Assembly: GCA_900642245.1 (NCBI GenBank)
Contig: CAAAJI010001129.1
Coordinates: 1-13,534, forward strand
Direction of reading: 5' to 3'
DNA: 13,534 bases
DNA from: Fragilaria radians
Taxonomy: Eukaryota; Bacillariophyta; Fragilariophyceae; Fragilariales; Fragilariaceae
The notes beneath the pieces were generated by a model. It made no database searches. It was not told where the DNA came from and saw only the letters and a program-made list of their open reading frames with translations. Below, piece after piece: positions 1 through 7,290 of the stretch (the first letter of the stretch is position 1; each line of letters starts with the position of its first letter). The position numbers and the translations under genes were made by a program.

Positions 1-1047
1 CGCTTCGACGAGGCGCAACGTCGCCTCGCGCTCGATCACGAACTGTCGCACCACCGTTCGGGCGACCTCGTCGTCAACCACATCGCCTTTGTCCTGCTCA
101 GCCTCCAGTGGTTCAACCCGCTGGCCTGGCTGTCGCATGCCGCCTTCCGTTTCGACCAGGAAGCCGCCTGCGATTGCCGGGTGCTCGACAAAGCCGGGCC
201 ACGCGACCGCGCCAATTACGGCCGGACCATCGCCAAGGCCGCTTCGGGGAGGGCGCTGCTGTTCGCATCGGCGCTCGATCACCACCAGAATCTTCACAGG
301 AGGCTGAAGTCCATGCTCAATAGTCCAACCCCATCGCGGCGCCTCGCCGGTAAGCTGATCGTCGTCGGCGCGCTGGCGATCACCTTGCCGCTGACCGCGA
401 CCCGCGCGATCGAACTGGTCGAGGTCCAGGCACCCACCCCGCCGCTGCCACCCGTCGCGCCAACACCTGCTAAAGCGCCGCTTGCCCCGCTCGCGCCGCT
501 GCCGGCAAATGCGCAAATCGCGCCGCTGCCACCGCTTGCGCCGCTTGCCCCGCTTTCGCCCGGCGCCCCGACAATCAACAACGGGAAGGTGATGATCGAC
601 GGCCGTGAACATGATTGGAAAACCATGAGCCCCGAGGAAAAAGCCCGCATCCGTGCCTCGCTCGAGGAAGCCCGCCGCGGGCTCGCCGCCGCCAACATCA
701 ACCGCAGCGCGATGCGCGCGGAACTGGAGGAAGCGATGAAGGACCTGAAGGCCAATCAGGGTGAAATGCGCCGCGACCTCGAAGCTGCTCGCCGCGATGT
801 CGCCGAGGCGATGCGCGAGATCGACCTCAACGCGGCCGAGATCCGCCGCGCTGGGCAGGACCCGGAGGTGATGAAAGCTACCGTTCGCGCGTCGCTGAAG
901 GCAGTCGAAGGGATCGACGTTGCGGCCATCACCCGGGGTGCAATGGCAGGGGTCGATCCGGCGCTGATCGAACGCAGCATCGCCGCGGCGGAGGCCGGCA
1001 TCGCGCGGGCCCAGGCTGAGATCGACGCGGCCGACCGCGCCAACTAG
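1..1047 (+). CDS. M56 family (BlaR1-like) membrane metallopeptidase, 5' end missing
   Basis: The reading frame is open from the first base, so the N-terminal membrane segments lie outside the window. The visible part starts near the zinc site: HELSH (HExxH, bases about 40-54) followed by RSGD, then a hydrophobic stretch ending QWFNPLAWL, then DQEAACD, which matches the distal Glu region of M56 peptidases, and RRLKSML. These are the usual M56 landmarks. After a further membrane segment (about bases 352-405) comes an Ala/Pro-rich linker with APLAPLAPL-type repeats (about 430-570) and a long charged helical tail (about 600-1044) that looks coiled-coil. There is no beta-lactam-binding sensor domain such as BlaR1 has. 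M56 peptidases usually pair with a BlaI/MecI repressor gene just upstream; that position is outside the window. The target is unknown. Family assignment is firm; role in signalling is inferred from the family. Confidence 0.9.
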   Translation, partial: RFDEAQRRLALDHELSHHRSGDLVVNHIAFVLLSLQWFNPLAWLSHAAFRFDQEAACDCRVLDKAGPRDRANYGRTIAKAASGRALLFASALDHHQNLHRRLKSMLNSPTPSRRLAGKLIVVGALAITLPLTATRAIELVEVQAPTPPLPPVAPTPAKAPLAPLAPLPANAQIAPLPPLAPLAPLSPGAPTINNGKVMIDGREHDWKTMSPEEKARIRASLEEARRGLAAANINRSAMRAELEEAMKDLKANQGEMRRDLEAARRDVAEAMREIDLNAAEIRRAGQDPEVMKATVRASLKAVEGIDVAAITRGAMAGVDPALIERSIAAAEAGIARAQAEIDAADRAN

Positions 1048-1095
1048 CTCGAAGCGGCGCTGGGCGACCCCGACGAAAGGGCGCTTTGCGTGGCG

Positions 1096-1131
1096 GGGGC
1101 GTCCGTGGCAAGGGCTTGCCGTGGACGCCCC
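1096..1131 (+). promoter_or_regulatory. Strong hairpin over the start of the MBL-fold gene
   Basis: The arm GGGGCGTCC-GT-GGCAA (1096-1111) pairs with TTGCC-GT-GGACGCCCC (1116-1131) around a GGGC loop. The two GT steps form G-U wobbles, so the stem is an unbroken 16 bp. It encloses the GTG start at 1121-1123 and the only purine-rich stretch that could act as a ribosome binding site (AAGGG, 1110-1114). It is followed by CTTACGCC, not a T-run, so it is a poor intrinsic terminator. It may repress translation, protect the upstream 3' end, or be an intergenic repeat element. The pairing is seen directly; function is inferred. Confidence 0.6.
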
Positions 1132-1978
1132 TTACGCCATCCTCGAGACGCTTGAGCCCGGCATCGCCCGACTGCTCGCGCACAATCCCTCGCCTTATAC
1201 TTTTACAGGCACGCAGAGCTATTTCGTGGGGACGGGGGAGGAGATCGTGGTGGTCGATCCCGGGCCCGACATCCCCGACCATGTCGCGGCGATCGTCGCG
1301 GCCGCGGGGATACGGCGGATCGCGGCCATCGCGTGCACCCATACTCACCGTGACCACAGCCCCGCCGCCCGCCGGCTCAAGGGGGCGACCGGAGCGCCGA
1401 TCATTGGGTGCGCGGCGCTCAGCCTCGAAAGCGTCGGTCCGCGCGCCGATGCCAGTTTCGATGGGGACTATACGCCAGACCGGGTGCTCGGCGACGGTGA
1501 TAGCATCGAGTTTGGCGACGGCGAGGAGATCGTCGCCGTGGCGACGCCGGGACATACCTCCAATCACCTGTGCTTCGCGTATCGCGATGCGCTGTTCACC
1601 GGCGACCATGTGATGGGCTGGTCGACCACGGTGGTGGTTCCACCCGATGGCGACATGGGCCTGTTCATGGCCAGCCTCGAACGCCTGCGGCAGCGCGAAG
1701 ACCGTATCCTTTATCCTACCCATGGCGCGCCGGTGACCAACCCGCAGCAATTCCTGCGCGGGTTGATCGGTCACCGTATGCAGCGCGAGAAGCAGATCGT
1801 CCGCCTGGTGGGGGAGGGCAAAAACGAGATCCCCGACATCGTCGCGTCCGCTTACCCTGGGCTCGACCCGCGCCTCATCCCCGCTGCCGGCGGGTCGGTG
1901 TGGGCACATTTGCTGGACCTCGAACGGCGCGGGGTGGTTGGATCGACTGGAGAGACATGGACGAAGATCGAGCATTGA
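1121..1978 (+). CDS. MBL-fold metallo-hydrolase, LACTB2-like
   Basis: A 285-residue metallo-beta-lactamase-fold hydrolase. THTHRDH at residues 73-79 is the metal motif HxHxDH. Further ligands are His145 (PGHT), Asp162 (TGDH) and His201 (PTHGAP). The N-terminal NPSPYTFTGTQSYFVG is the entry strand typical of LACTB2-like enzymes, and residues about 215-280 form the C-terminal winged-helix domain of that group. The substrate is not readable from sequence; relatives include RNA endonucleases and thioesterase-like hydrolases. GTG at 1121 is the only usable start that keeps the conserved N-terminus, but it lies inside a strong hairpin and has only a weak AAGGG ribosome site. The 3' end overlaps the next gene by 22 nt, which implies cotranscription and coupled translation. 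Confidence 0.92.
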   Translation: MDAPYAILETLEPGIARLLAHNPSPYTFTGTQSYFVGTGEEIVVVDPGPDIPDHVAAIVAAAGIRRIAAIACTHTHRDHSPAARRLKGATGAPIIGCAALSLESVGPRADASFDGDYTPDRVLGDGDSIEFGDGEEIVAVATPGHTSNHLCFAYRDALFTGDHVMGWSTTVVVPPDGDMGLFMASLERLRQREDRILYPTHGAPVTNPQQFLRGLIGHRMQREKQIVRLVGEGKNEIPDIVASAYPGLDPRLIPAAGGSVWAHLLDLERRGVVGSTGETWTKIEH

Positions 1979-2679
1979 CCCGCGGACCGATCGACCGGCG
2001 GGTGATCATCGCCGTGCTGGTCGCGGCGATGCTGTTGCTGGGGTATCTCTACTGGCAGCGCCGAGCAGCGCAGCAGGAGGAGTATCAGACCAGCCTTGGC
2101 CTCGCCCGCGTGCTGTCGGCAACCTTCCAGGCACAGGACAGGTTGGAGGTCGGGCGGGTCGACGGCGCACTCGATGTGACGACCGTGGATCCCGGCCAGT
2201 TCCGCTTCCTCCGTTCGGCGCAGAAGGCGACCTTGCCCTATTCGGTCACCTACCAGGTCGATTTGAGCAAGCTTGGTACCGACGACTACCGCTGGGACGC
2301 CGACAAGAGGATCCTGCGCGTGACCATCCCCGACGTCGCGCCGACCGCGCCCAATATCGACGAGACGAGGCGCCGGACGCTGGCCACCGACGGCGTGTTC
2401 GTCACCCGCGAGGCGTTCGACAATCTCAACCGCCGCGCCGCCGTGCTCGCGACGCGTGCGGCCGCGGCGGAGGCGAAGAAACCAGTCCACCTCAATGCGG
2501 CGCGCGCCAATGCCAAAAAGTCGGTGGCGAAACTGCTCGAAACCCCCATATCGGTGGCCGGGCTGGGCGATGTCACGGTCGAGGTCGCCTTTCCGTTCGA
2601 GGGGGCCCGGAGCGACGAGCAGTGGGATGTCAGCCCGTCGATCGCCGAAGTCCTGGCGCGGCACGAGGCCGGCCAATGA
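1957..2679 (+). CDS. DUF4230 domain membrane-anchored protein
   Basis: A 240-residue protein with a short charged N-terminus, one membrane helix (about residues 16-33) and a long soluble domain matching the DUF4230 pattern (AxFQAQDRLEVGRVDGALDVTT, then a middle beta-rich region with YSVTYQVDLSKL and a C-terminal VEVAFPFEG). The single helix and a soluble C-terminus suggest an inner-membrane anchor with the domain in the periplasm. The function of the family is not established. ATG at 1957 is preceded by GGAGAG six bases away and lies inside the end of the MBL-fold gene. The next gene, nadA, starts 19 nt after its stop. Family assignment is from recalled pattern, so moderate. Confidence 0.8.
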   Translation: MDEDRALTRGPIDRRVIIAVLVAAMLLLGYLYWQRRAAQQEEYQTSLGLARVLSATFQAQDRLEVGRVDGALDVTTVDPGQFRFLRSAQKATLPYSVTYQVDLSKLGTDDYRWDADKRILRVTIPDVAPTAPNIDETRRRTLATDGVFVTREAFDNLNRRAAVLATRAAAAEAKKPVHLNAARANAKKSVAKLLETPISVAGLGDVTVEVAFPFEGARSDEQWDVSPSIAEVLARHEAGQ

Positions 2680-2685
2680 GTAAGT

Positions 2686-2690
2686 GGAGG
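2686..2690 (+). promoter_or_regulatory. Ribosome binding site that sets the nadA start
   Basis: GGAGG lies 8 nt before GTG at 2699. A second in-frame GTG at 2684 overlaps this site and has no comparable site of its own, so 2699 is the better start. Confidence 0.7.
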
Positions 2691-2698
2691 ATGTTGCA

Positions 2699-3745
2699 GT
2701 GACCGCCCAACCGCAGACCCTGAAGGGCCTCGACCTGCTGGCCGAGATCGCGCGCCTGAAGACGGAGCGCAATGCCGTCATCCTCGCCCATTATTACCAG
2801 AAGCCCGAGATCCAGGATCTTGCCGATTTCGTCGGCGACAGCCTCGATCTGTCGCGCAAGGCAGCGGCGACGGATGCCGATGTGATTGCGTTTTGCGGCG
2901 TTCGTTTCATGGCTGAGACCGCCAAGATCCTGAGCCCGCAAAAGACCGTCATCCTCCCCGACATAGACGCCGGTTGCAGCCTCGAAGACAGCTGTCCGCC
3001 CGACCAGTTCGCAGCGTTTCGCGCGGCCCATCCGGACCACATCGCGCTGACCTACATCAATTGCTCGGCCGAGGTGAAAGCGCTCAGCGACATCATCGTC
3101 ACCTCGTCGTCCGCCGAAGCGATCCTCGACCAGATTCCAAAGGAGCAGAAGATCATCTTCGGCCCCGACCGGCACCTCGGCGGCTATCTCGCGCGGCGGT
3201 TCGATCGCGAGATGCTGCTGTGGCCTGGGATCTGCATCGTCCACCAGGCCTTTTCCGAGACCGAATTATTGAAGCTGAAGGCGCAACATCCCGGCGCGCC
3301 TGTCGCGGCGCATCCCGAATGCCCGCCCCACATCATCGACCATGCCGACATGGTCGGGTCGACCAGCGCGATCCTCAAGTTCGCGATCGACAGCCCGGCG
3401 CAAACCATCCTGGTCGCGACCGAGCCGCACATCATCCACCAGATGGAGAAAGCCGCGCCGGATAAGACCTTCATCGGCACGCCCGGCGGGGACGGCAATT
3501 GCAACTGCAACATGTGCCCGTACATGGCGCTCAACACGCTCGAAAAGCTCTACGTCGCCTTGCGCGATCTCGAACCGCGGATCGAGCTGTCCGACGACAT
3601 CATGATGCGGGCGCGGGTGCCGCTCCAGCGGATGCTCGATATGGCGGGGCATACAGTGGGGCAGGGTGACGTCGGACGACCCCACCTATCGGGCGATGAT
3701 CTGCAAGCTGGAACGGTCACCGGACCAAAGGTCAGCGGCGAGTAA
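2699..3745 (+). CDS. nadA: Quinolinate synthase A
   Basis: NadA condenses iminoaspartate with dihydroxyacetone phosphate to quinolinate, the second step of de novo NAD synthesis, using a 4Fe-4S cluster. From the GTG at 2699 the protein has 348 residues, within the family range. Landmarks are AHYYQKPEIQDLADFVGDSL (29-49), cluster Cys93 in DAGCSLED, YINCSAEVKA (119-128), FGPDRHLGGYL (154-164), Cys208 in HPEC, GTPGGDGNCNCN (260-271) and Cys273 in CPYMALN. Cys93, Cys208 and Cys273 match the three cluster ligands known in the family; Cys268 and Cys270 make a CxCxxC run like the extra cysteines of the E. coli type. The last about 28 residues after MLDMAGHTVG are a non-conserved tail. nadB and nadC are not in the window. 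The gene closes the MBL/DUF4230/nadA run and converges on a minus-strand gene only 6 nt away, with no clear terminator between. Confidence 0.96.
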   Translation: MTAQPQTLKGLDLLAEIARLKTERNAVILAHYYQKPEIQDLADFVGDSLDLSRKAAATDADVIAFCGVRFMAETAKILSPQKTVILPDIDAGCSLEDSCPPDQFAAFRAAHPDHIALTYINCSAEVKALSDIIVTSSSAEAILDQIPKEQKIIFGPDRHLGGYLARRFDREMLLWPGICIVHQAFSETELLKLKAQHPGAPVAAHPECPPHIIDHADMVGSTSAILKFAIDSPAQTILVATEPHIIHQMEKAAPDKTFIGTPGGDGNCNCNMCPYMALNTLEKLYVALRDLEPRIELSDDIMMRARVPLQRMLDMAGHTVGQGDVGRPHLSGDDLQAGTVTGPKVSGE

Positions 3746-3751
3746 TCCGAG

Positions 3752-4087
3752 TTAGCGGCGGCGCCGTTTGTAATCGCGGCGCGATTCGACATTGTCGAAC
3801 GAGATGATTGCTACGCCCTCGCTTCCGACCAGCACCACTGCAGTGCCGAAGACTTCGCGGTAACCACCTGTTCCGACCGCGACGCCGACTTCGCCTTCGA
3901 TCGGGCGGGCCGGCGTCGTCTCTTTGACTACTGCCGTCGGAGCGGAAACCGTTGGCGCGGTTCGCTTCTGCGCGGCCTTCTCGAGTATCTGTTCGACTTC
4001 GGCCGGGGTCAACCGCCGCTCGTCTGCGGCCAACCCGGGGGCCGGGAGGAGCATCGCCGCGACAGCAATTGCAATCCATTCATTCAC
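3752..4087 (-). CDS. Small exported protein of unknown function
   Basis: A 111-residue protein not recognised as any named family. Residues 1-21 form a signal peptide (MNEWIAIAVAAMLLPAPGLAA). Then come a short helical stretch (LTPAEVEQILEKAAQKR), a Thr/Pro/Ala linker, and a compact beta-type region (EVGVAVGTGGYREVFGTAVVLVGSEGVAIISF), ending in a very basic tail (RRDYKRRRR). I chose the GTG at 4087 because it begins the signal peptide and follows GAGAGA at 8 nt; a longer frame upstream is low-complexity Arg/Gly shadow coding. It lies 65 nt after the stop of the GGAHPN-motif gene on the same strand. A possible 18-codon ORF ends on its start codon with a 4-nt overlap. Confidence 0.7.
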   Translation of the reverse strand: MNEWIAIAVAAMLLPAPGLAADERRLTPAEVEQILEKAAQKRTAPTVSAPTAVVKETTPARPIEGEVGVAVGTGGYREVFGTAVVLVGSEGVAIISFDNVESRRDYKRRRR

Positions 4088-4140
4088 CAGTCGATCTCTC
4101 GCACTGCCCTGTACGGCACCATCGGGTTGATTGCACGCAT
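4084..4140 (-). CDS. Possible 18-residue leader peptide
   Basis: On the minus strand AAAGGAG is followed three bases later by ATG (4140-4138), opening an 18-codon frame (MRAINPMVPYRAVREIDW). Its TGA overlaps the GTG start of the small exported protein as GTGA. The strong ribosome site and overlap suggest translation with coupling to the next gene, although the spacing of three bases is short. The peptide matches nothing I know. It could equally be a chance frame in the 65-nt gap. Confidence 0.35.
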   Translation of the reverse strand: MRAINPMVPYRAVREIDW

Positions 4141-4152
4141 CGTCTCCTTTGC

Positions 4153-5274
4153 TCAGCGGGGCAGCGTGGCGACGATCGCCTTGCCCTTGTTGTTCAGCCA
4201 CGGCTGCACCCTGGTCAGGTCCAGTTTGAATTCCTCGCTGCAGGCCGTCACCACGCGCCGCAATCCGGGTGAGAAGACCAGGGATCTGCGCCCGATTCCG
4301 ACGTTCCAATACTCCGCGTCGGCAAGGACGCCGTCGCAATCCTCGACCTCGGCCTTGTATCCCGCGAGCAGCCATTTGCGGAAAGCCGGGGTCAGCGATT
4401 TCGCCGGATCCTGACCGACCCGTTCAATATGGACCGCGGTTGGCGCGAACCAGTCGAGCGGGTCGACTTCGGCGCCTTGCTCAAGATCGAAAGTTCGGAA
4501 CGAGACCGACGTGTTGGGATGGGCGCCGCCGCAATACGTGTCGCTTCGGTGCGTCGCGCCAAGCCAGCGTGCGGACACTACGGACGGTTCGATACTTTCC
4601 GAAAACTCGCCGTCCGCGCCGTGTGCATTGGCGTTGCCCACAATGCAGTCCAACCAGTCGCCGCCGCCATCGGCGTTGGGTAGGATGGCGCGGAGCAGGG
4701 CATTGACCCGGGCGATGGACGGACCGGGCCGGTCGAGGGTAAAGGTCGACACTTCGACGTGGTCGAACGGCGCACCGGGCCGGAACGTCCAACTGGTCAG
4801 CGACGCGCCATTACTGATGGACTTTCTTCGGGCAAGCGCCACCGGCTTGATGCGCGGCCGGTGAAATTCCATGCTTCCGCACGGCCCTTCGAAGTCTGCG
4901 CTTGTCCGCCCAATTCGCCGCATGCTTACTGGCAATCTGGTTTTGCCGTCGATCCAGCTTCCGGTCAGCCCATCCTTGCCGTCGGCGGACACGCGCCAGC
5001 GCGGCCCGGCGCGGTCGTCCGCGCTCTTTTCGATCCAGGATGCCTTGTCGTCACCCAATTCAAGCCGGATCAGCGACCGGTGACGGTCGTAATAATAAGC
5101 GCCGGCGGAGCGGTACGGCGTGCTGTCCAAGCAAAGGTGGACGGGAAGCGTGCCGATCGTTCCCCGCCATACACCTTCCCAGGCGGGCGGCGGTGCATCC
5201 CATTCGTCCTGTGCCATCGCCGGGCCGGACGCCAGCAACGCCACGATGAGCGCAATTCCCCCCGTGCCCCTCAA
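4153..5274 (-). CDS. Secreted protein with DUF3298/RsiV-like GGAHPN motif
   Basis: A 373-residue exported protein. The start is taken as TTG at 5274: it overlaps the stop of the DUF4112 gene as TTGA and gives a clean signal peptide (MRGTGGIALIVALLASGPAMA, cut before QDEW). Without it, only a much shorter leader is possible. The N-terminal third (about residues 30-140) has an EGVWRGTIGTLPVHLCL beginning and repeated Trp/Gly strands, like small beta-barrel or lipocalin-like domains. The C-terminal half carries YCGGAHPN (247-254) followed by SFRTFDLEQGAEVDPLDWF, the signature of DUF3298/RsiV-like domains. Such domains occur in anti-sigma factor and lysozyme-binding proteins, but no lysozyme-binding role can be claimed here. 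It is the third gene of a coupled minus-strand set. Confidence 0.75.
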   Translation of the reverse strand: MRGTGGIALIVALLASGPAMAQDEWDAPPPAWEGVWRGTIGTLPVHLCLDSTPYRSAGAYYYDRHRSLIRLELGDDKASWIEKSADDRAGPRWRVSADGKDGLTGSWIDGKTRLPVSMRRIGRTSADFEGPCGSMEFHRPRIKPVALARRKSISNGASLTSWTFRPGAPFDHVEVSTFTLDRPGPSIARVNALLRAILPNADGGGDWLDCIVGNANAHGADGEFSESIEPSVVSARWLGATHRSDTYCGGAHPNTSVSFRTFDLEQGAEVDPLDWFAPTAVHIERVGQDPAKSLTPAFRKWLLAGYKAEVEDCDGVLADAEYWNVGIGRRSLVFSPGLRRVVTACSEEFKLDLTRVQPWLNNKGKAIVATLPR

Positions 5275-5693
5275 GGCCGCGGCTTCACGTCGATGATGCC
5301 AGTCCCGGGGTGATGCTTGTCGAGGTGGCGCTTGATGATCTTCAGATTGCGCGAGTTCGATCGGAAGAACAGATCGGGGATCGCACCGACCCAAGGGATC
5401 ATCCCGAGCGCCCAATCGAATCCGATATTGCCCGCCATCCGGGCCACCGCGCTCTTGGGCATCCCGAGATTGCGGGCTTCCCACGCCAGATAGGTGCCAA
5501 TCGCCGCTGCCGCCGTCGTTCCGGCAATCGGAACCAGGTCGAGTACCACGTCGAGCCCGACCTTGCGCCTGGTCCCCGGGATGGTGAACAGATGTTCCAT
5601 CACCCGCTCCAGCGCCTCGATCCGCGCGCGCGTCGATTGCGCATCGCTGCCCATGCCCGGAATGCGGCAGCGGCCGGTATCCTCGATATTCAT
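5271..5693 (-). CDS. DUF4112 family membrane protein
   Basis: About 140 residues. The conserved pattern GLDVVLDLVPIAGTTAAAAIGTYLAWEA, then GMPKSAVARMAGNIGFDWALGMIPWVGAIPDLFF and RNLKIIKRHL, matches DUF4112. It has two hydrophobic helices and no enzyme motif; function is unknown. Two ATGs are possible. The one at 5699 overlaps the upstream stop as ATGA, but the GAAGGG ribosome site is only 2 nt before it; ATG at 5693 sits 8 nt from that site and is preferred. The difference is two residues. Its own TGA overlaps the TTG start of the GGAHPN-motif gene. These overlaps place it in one transcript with the solute-binding lipoprotein upstream. Confidence 0.85.
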   Translation of the reverse strand: MNIEDTGRCRIPGMGSDAQSTRARIEALERVMEHLFTIPGTRRKVGLDVVLDLVPIAGTTAAAAIGTYLAWEARNLGMPKSAVARMAGNIGFDWALGMIPWVGAIPDLFFRSNSRNLKIIKRHLDKHHPGTGIIDVKPRP

Positions 5694-5695
5694 GG

Positions 5696-7180
5696 TCATT
5701 GCCCTTCGCGCCGCAATCCGTCGTTGAGCCCGGTCAACGGATGACGCGCGACGACGTTCACGGCGAATCCTTCGATTCGTCCACCGACCAGCGACCAGCG
5801 CACCGGCGCTGTCAGGGGAAGGAACAAGGTTTGCTCTTCGAGCAGGCGGTTGGCCTCGCGGATGAAGGCGGCGCGCTGCTCCGCAATCGTCGCCTCTCGC
5901 GCCGAGTCCATCATCTCGTCCGCTTCGGTCGAGCAGAGCGGCCGCACCGAGCAGCGGAACGACCGCACGAACCAGGCGGGCGAGGAGGAGGGTGCTACGG
6001 CATCGATCAGCCGCAAATCCGCGGGAGTGCCGGCGCCGGCGCGCACCAGGGATATCCCGATTGCCCGCCAGTCCGCGGCTAGCCGATCGAACAGGATCTG
6101 CGCCCCCGGCCCCTCGGGCAGATCGATCGCGAGTGTGACCGGATCGCCATTGTCATTGGTCGCCCGACCCTCGGCAGCGAGTTGGGGCAGCCGTTCGGCC
6201 AGCGGAACAGCCGTCCATTCCGGCTGGACCGGGGGTGCCAGACCCTCGAGCCCCGCCTGGAGCAACGTCGCGCGGGATGTGAGCCCCGGCACCTCGAAGG
6301 CGGCGACCAGCGCCTCGCGGTCGATTGCCCGGTTGAGCAGCGCGCGCAACTCCGGGTCCGCAAGCGGGCCGCCCTTGCGCGCTGGCACAAGCCCGAACAA
6401 CCCGGCCACGGGATCGAACCGCAACGCCGACCCGGCGATTGCCGCGCGGCGAACCAGCGGCAGATCGTCGAACGTGCCACCCAGCACCAGGTCGGCCTGC
6501 CCGCCGGCGAAAGCGGCGATCGCCCGCGCCGTCGGGGCGACATTCAGGTCGACAAGGTCGCGCTTGTCCGGGCCGTCGATCACCTGCTCGACGAACAGCA
6601 ATGCGATCGCGCCTTGGGCCCTGGTCCGTTCGACCGGCTGGAACGGCCCGGTGCCCAGCCCTTCGCGGGTCAGCCCCATCTCCGGCTGGGCGAGCAATTG
6701 CAGCAGGTTGGGGCGCGGCGCGGAGAGGCGGATTTCGATTACCCGGTCGGTCATTGCCACCACTTCTTCGACCGCGCCGAGCGAATCCTTGAGCGCGTTG
6801 CGGCTTTGTGGACGGAGCGTTCGGGTCAGCAGCCGTGCCACGTCTCGCGCCAGGATCGAGCGCCCGTCGGGCCACTTGTTGGCGCCGAGGCGAAACACGT
6901 AGCTCAGTCCATCGTCGCTGACGTTCCACCGCTCGGCCAGCCCGGGCACAATCTGGCCACGCGCATCGAACCGCACCAGCCCCTGCGCGACGTTGAGCAT
7001 GAGCAGCTGCTGCGGAGCGGTCAACGGCCCGCCCGACGGGTCGACCAGGGTGGGAACCTCGTCGCCGATCACCACGACGTCGAGCGTGTCATTGGCGTTC
7101 TGGCGGCACCCGCCCAGCGCGAGCATCGTTGCGGACAAGGAGGCGAGCGCGACCATTCGGGGCTGGAAATGAAGCGCCAT
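5696..7180 (-). CDS. Solute-binding lipoprotein, SBP family 5 (peptide type), no permease nearby
   Basis: A 494-residue extracytoplasmic binding protein of the peptide/nickel (family 5) type. The signal peptide ends in a lipobox LALGGC with Cys25 as the lipidation site. Family landmarks are VAQGLVRFDARGQIVPGLAERWNVSDDGLSYVFRLGANKWPDGRSILARDVA, the usual N-terminal block, and a C-terminal segment LPLTAPVRWSLVGGRIEGF. No ABC permease or ATPase gene lies in the window, so its transport partner, if any, is elsewhere. The ligand cannot be read from sequence. ATG at 7180 has no clear ribosome site; ATG at 7156 would also give a good lipoprotein signal. It leads a minus-strand set and is divergent from the penicillin-binding protein gene. 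Confidence 0.88.
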   Translation of the reverse strand: MALHFQPRMVALASLSATMLALGGCRQNANDTLDVVVIGDEVPTLVDPSGGPLTAPQQLLMLNVAQGLVRFDARGQIVPGLAERWNVSDDGLSYVFRLGANKWPDGRSILARDVARLLTRTLRPQSRNALKDSLGAVEEVVAMTDRVIEIRLSAPRPNLLQLLAQPEMGLTREGLGTGPFQPVERTRAQGAIALLFVEQVIDGPDKRDLVDLNVAPTARAIAAFAGGQADLVLGGTFDDLPLVRRAAIAGSALRFDPVAGLFGLVPARKGGPLADPELRALLNRAIDREALVAAFEVPGLTSRATLLQAGLEGLAPPVQPEWTAVPLAERLPQLAAEGRATNDNGDPVTLAIDLPEGPGAQILFDRLAADWRAIGISLVRAGAGTPADLRLIDAVAPSSSPAWFVRSFRCSVRPLCSTEADEMMDSAREATIAEQRAAFIREANRLLEEQTLFLPLTAPVRWSLVGGRIEGFAVNVVARHPLTGLNDGLRREGQ

Positions 7181-7290
7181 CGCGCCGGTCTAGGGTGTTA
7201 TGGGCGGGTTCATCAAGCATCTGGATATCTGCCGCCGACTGTTTTACTGGACTAAGGCAGTGGCGGCATCATCCCGCGTGAAAGGGGCCG

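Noticed and set aside
929..1975. Long minus-strand frame opposite the MBL-fold gene
   Set aside because: Antisense shadow of a clear metallo-hydrolase, with His/Arg/Pro-rich composition and no domain.
3666..3755. Alternative frame over the nadA 3' end (29 codons, from GTG) that might suggest a frameshifted NadA tail or separate small gene
   Set aside because: The NadA core is complete before this point, family C-termini vary, and no matching domain is recognised.
3761..3782. GCGCCG/CGGCGC inverted repeat at the convergence of nadA and the minus-strand gene, considered as terminator
   Set aside because: Only 6 bp with a 10-nt loop and no T-run on either strand, and it lies inside the coding end of the minus-strand gene.
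7181..7290. Promoters in the divergent gap between the lipoprotein and penicillin-binding protein genes (for example TTGATG with TAGACC on the minus strand)
   Set aside because: Promoters must be here or nearby, but the matches are too weak to place -35 and -10 boxes with confidence.
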